Positions 4,245 to 5,729 of a stretch of DNA of 5,729 nucleotides are shown piece after piece. The number at the start of each line of letters is the position of its first letter. Position 1 is the stretch's first letter. The translations under genes and the position numbers were made by a program. Under the pieces are notes generated by a model that did not search any database, was not told the DNA's origin, and saw only the letters and a list, made by a program, of their open reading frames with translations. Source of the DNA: Pseudomonadota bacterium (GTDB taxonomy: Bacteria > Pseudomonadota > Alphaproteobacteria > Rhodospirillales > 2-02-FULL-58-16); the NCBI GenBank assembly GCA_022560215.1, contig JADFTO010000173.1, positions 1 to 5,729 on the forward strand, written 5' to 3'.

Positions 4245-5729
4245 GGAGAATCCTTTCCAGTTGACCCAGGTGTTCCCTGTAGGCCTTCCAGCGGCCGACG
4301 GAGCCGCCGTGGAGGGGCCGGCGCACCTGCCAGTTGCTGGCCGAGCGCACCCAGCGCTTGTTCTCGTGGAAGGCGAGGCAGGCGGCGTCCCAGGGCAGCC
4401 CCAGGGCCTCGATCAGGCGGCGGCTTTCTCCCTCCTGGTCGGCGATCAGGTCCTCGTAGCGGATTTCGTGGATGGGGTTCGGCAGCACCCCATGCCAGTG
4501 ATCCATCAGCCGCGCCTCGGCCCTGAGATAATTCCCTAAGTCCCCGAGGCCGGTGCTCCAGGGGTGTGAGGCGACGAAGTTCTGGAAATAACACGACAGG
4601 CAGGTGTCCATGGCATCGCGGCGGCAATGCACGATGCGCGCTTTCGGAAACAGGCGGGCGATCAGGCCCAGATAGAGGAAATTGAACGGCGTCTTGTCGA
4701 TGATCCGGGCGGAGTCCGGCGCCAGGGATCCCAGCCGCTCCATGTAGGCCCGGGCCAGGGCCTCGGGGTCTTCCAGGGCCTCCATGTTGCCGGGGTAATC
4801 GCCGGGAAGCCGGGAAACCATGTCGGCGATCCCGCCCACCTCTCCGGCGCCGAAGACGCCGTTGTGGGAGGCCGCGATCTGTTCCACCAGCGTGGTGCCC
4901 GAGCGCGGCATGCCGACGATGAACACGGGCCGCTCGTCCCCGAGGCCCTCGCGGCCTTCGAAAAACCCGGGCCTGAAGGCCTCGATGATCCGCTCCACCA
5001 GCCGGTCGTGATCATCGGCGTCGAAAACATGGCCCTCCGCGGCCAGGCTGGCGCGCCTGAGGTCGTTGCCGGAGCGGAAGTGGACGAAGGCGGCGTCCGC
5101 CTGCCCCCGGGCGTCGTAGTGTTCGCCGAGGGCGAAATGGAAATCGATGCGGTCGTTGCCGGCCAAGCCTTCGCCGGCCAGCCGGGCCTCGATGGCGGAG
5201 ACTTTCTCGTCGTCCATAGGGGCGGCCCCGGACGAGGCCAGGTTGTAGACGGCCTGGGAAAGCTCCGGCTTCAACTCGGCGGCGCGGCGGAAGCAGTCCA
5301 CCGCCTCGTCGAGGCGGGAGCCCGCCAGCAGCACCACGCCGAGGCCGTTCAGGGCGTCGGGCCAGTCGGGGGCCATCTCCAGGAGGCCGCGGTAGGCGGC
5401 CTCGGCGTCGGCAAAGCGGTCAAGGACGTAAAGGGCGCCCCCCAGGTTGACATGGGCCTCGGGGTATTTGGGCTTGAAGGTAATGGCCTGGCGGAAAGCG
5501 AGCACGGCGCCGCGCGCGTCGCCCGCGGCCATCAGCACGTTGCCCAGGTTGTTGTGGGCTTCGGCGTAGGCCGGGTTGATTTCGATGGCCCGGCCGATCA
5601 GTTCGATGGCCTCCGCATGGTCGTCTCTTTGATGCGAAGCCATGCCCAACAGGTGCAGGGCGTCGGCCTGATGGGGATTTGCCTTGAGAATTTTGCGGTA
5701 AATCGACGAGGCGATTCCGATCCGACCGG
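4237..5729 (-). CDS. TPR-repeat sulfotransferase (N-terminus beyond the right edge)
   Basis: The frame is open to base 5729, so this is the C-terminal 496 residues; a TTG at 5649 is not a real start, because TPR sequence continues upstream of it. Residues 1-165 of the visible part are about four or more TPR units, for example HAEAIELIGRAIEINPAYAE, ending in proline at the helix turn. After a linker (about 165-267) comes a PAPS-dependent sulfotransferase domain. It has the 5'-phosphosulfate loop FIVGMPRSGTTLVEQ (269-283), the 3'-phosphate site RIVHCRRDAMDTCLS (364-378), then IRYEDL (422-427) and the C-terminal SNWQVRRPLHGGSVGRWKAY (464-483). The family moves sulfate from PAPS to hydroxyls on glycans, lipids or proteins; the acceptor here is unknown. 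There is no visible signal or membrane segment in the available part. The gene overlaps the dehydrogenase by 8 bases. Confidence 0.92.
   Translation of the reverse strand, partial: GRIGIASSIYRKILKANPHQADALHLLGMASHQRDDHAEAIELIGRAIEINPAYAEAHNNLGNVLMAAGDARGAVLAFRQAITFKPKYPEAHVNLGGALYVLDRFADAEAAYRGLLEMAPDWPDALNGLGVVLLAGSRLDEAVDCFRRAAELKPELSQAVYNLASSGAAPMDDEKVSAIEARLAGEGLAGNDRIDFHFALGEHYDARGQADAAFVHFRSGNDLRRASLAAEGHVFDADDHDRLVERIIEAFRPGFFEGREGLGDERPVFIVGMPRSGTTLVEQIAASHNGVFGAGEVGGIADMVSRLPGDYPGNMEALEDPEALARAYMERLGSLAPDSARIIDKTPFNFLYLGLIARLFPKARIVHCRRDAMDTCLSCYFQNFVASHPWSTGLGDLGNYLRAEARLMDHWHGVLPNPIHEIRYEDLIADQEGESRRLIEALGLPWDAACLAFHENKRWVRSASNWQVRRPLHGGSVGRWKAYREHLGQLERILHG

Overview
The window is GC-rich, with strong G/C preference at third codon positions, and looks like a chromosomal segment of an alphaproteobacterium. 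Rhodospirillales-type relatives would fit, but this is inferred from protein resemblance and composition, since no search was possible. It holds six protein genes, two of them cut by the window edges. I see no tRNA, rRNA, CRISPR array, insertion sequence or phage gene.

Left part (1-761): the N-terminal 116 codons of an ABC-F type ATPase lie on the minus strand and run off the left edge. A 413-base gene-free stretch (349-761) separates it from a divergent gene. That stretch holds a three-half-site inverted repeat close to the ABC-F start, a candidate sigma-70 promoter pointing right, and a pair of 8-bp direct repeats one helical turn apart.

Middle part (762-3065, plus strand): three genes in a row that look like an RNA-handling or cold-adaptation cluster. 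They are a RhlE-type DEAD-box RNA helicase, a single-domain cold shock protein (CSD) with its own promoter and a leader of about 140 nt, and a short lysine/glutamate/alanine-rich helical protein of unknown function. The csp leader is the most interesting non-coding element. An 8-nt segment 67 nt upstream of the Shine-Dalgarno region can pair with it at 7 of 8 positions. Inside that enclosure one TCACAT segment can pair with either an upstream or a downstream partner. This is the architecture expected of a structure-controlled cold shock mRNA, although no known motif was matched. The spacer between csp and the small gene is full of hairpins and contains an AT-rich candidate promoter. The cluster ends at a good intrinsic terminator (3042-3065).

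Right part (3168-5729, minus strand): a two-gene translationally coupled unit. The upstream gene encodes TPR repeats followed by a PAPS-type sulfotransferase domain and runs off the right edge. The downstream gene encodes an NAD-dependent decarboxylating dehydrogenase of the tartrate/D-malate dehydrogenase (TtuC/DmlA) family. They overlap by the 8 bases ATGGCTGA. No metabolic link between a TPR-sulfotransferase and this dehydrogenase is obvious, which makes the coupling worth a second look. The plus-strand cluster and this minus-strand pair converge in the 2972-3167 spacer.
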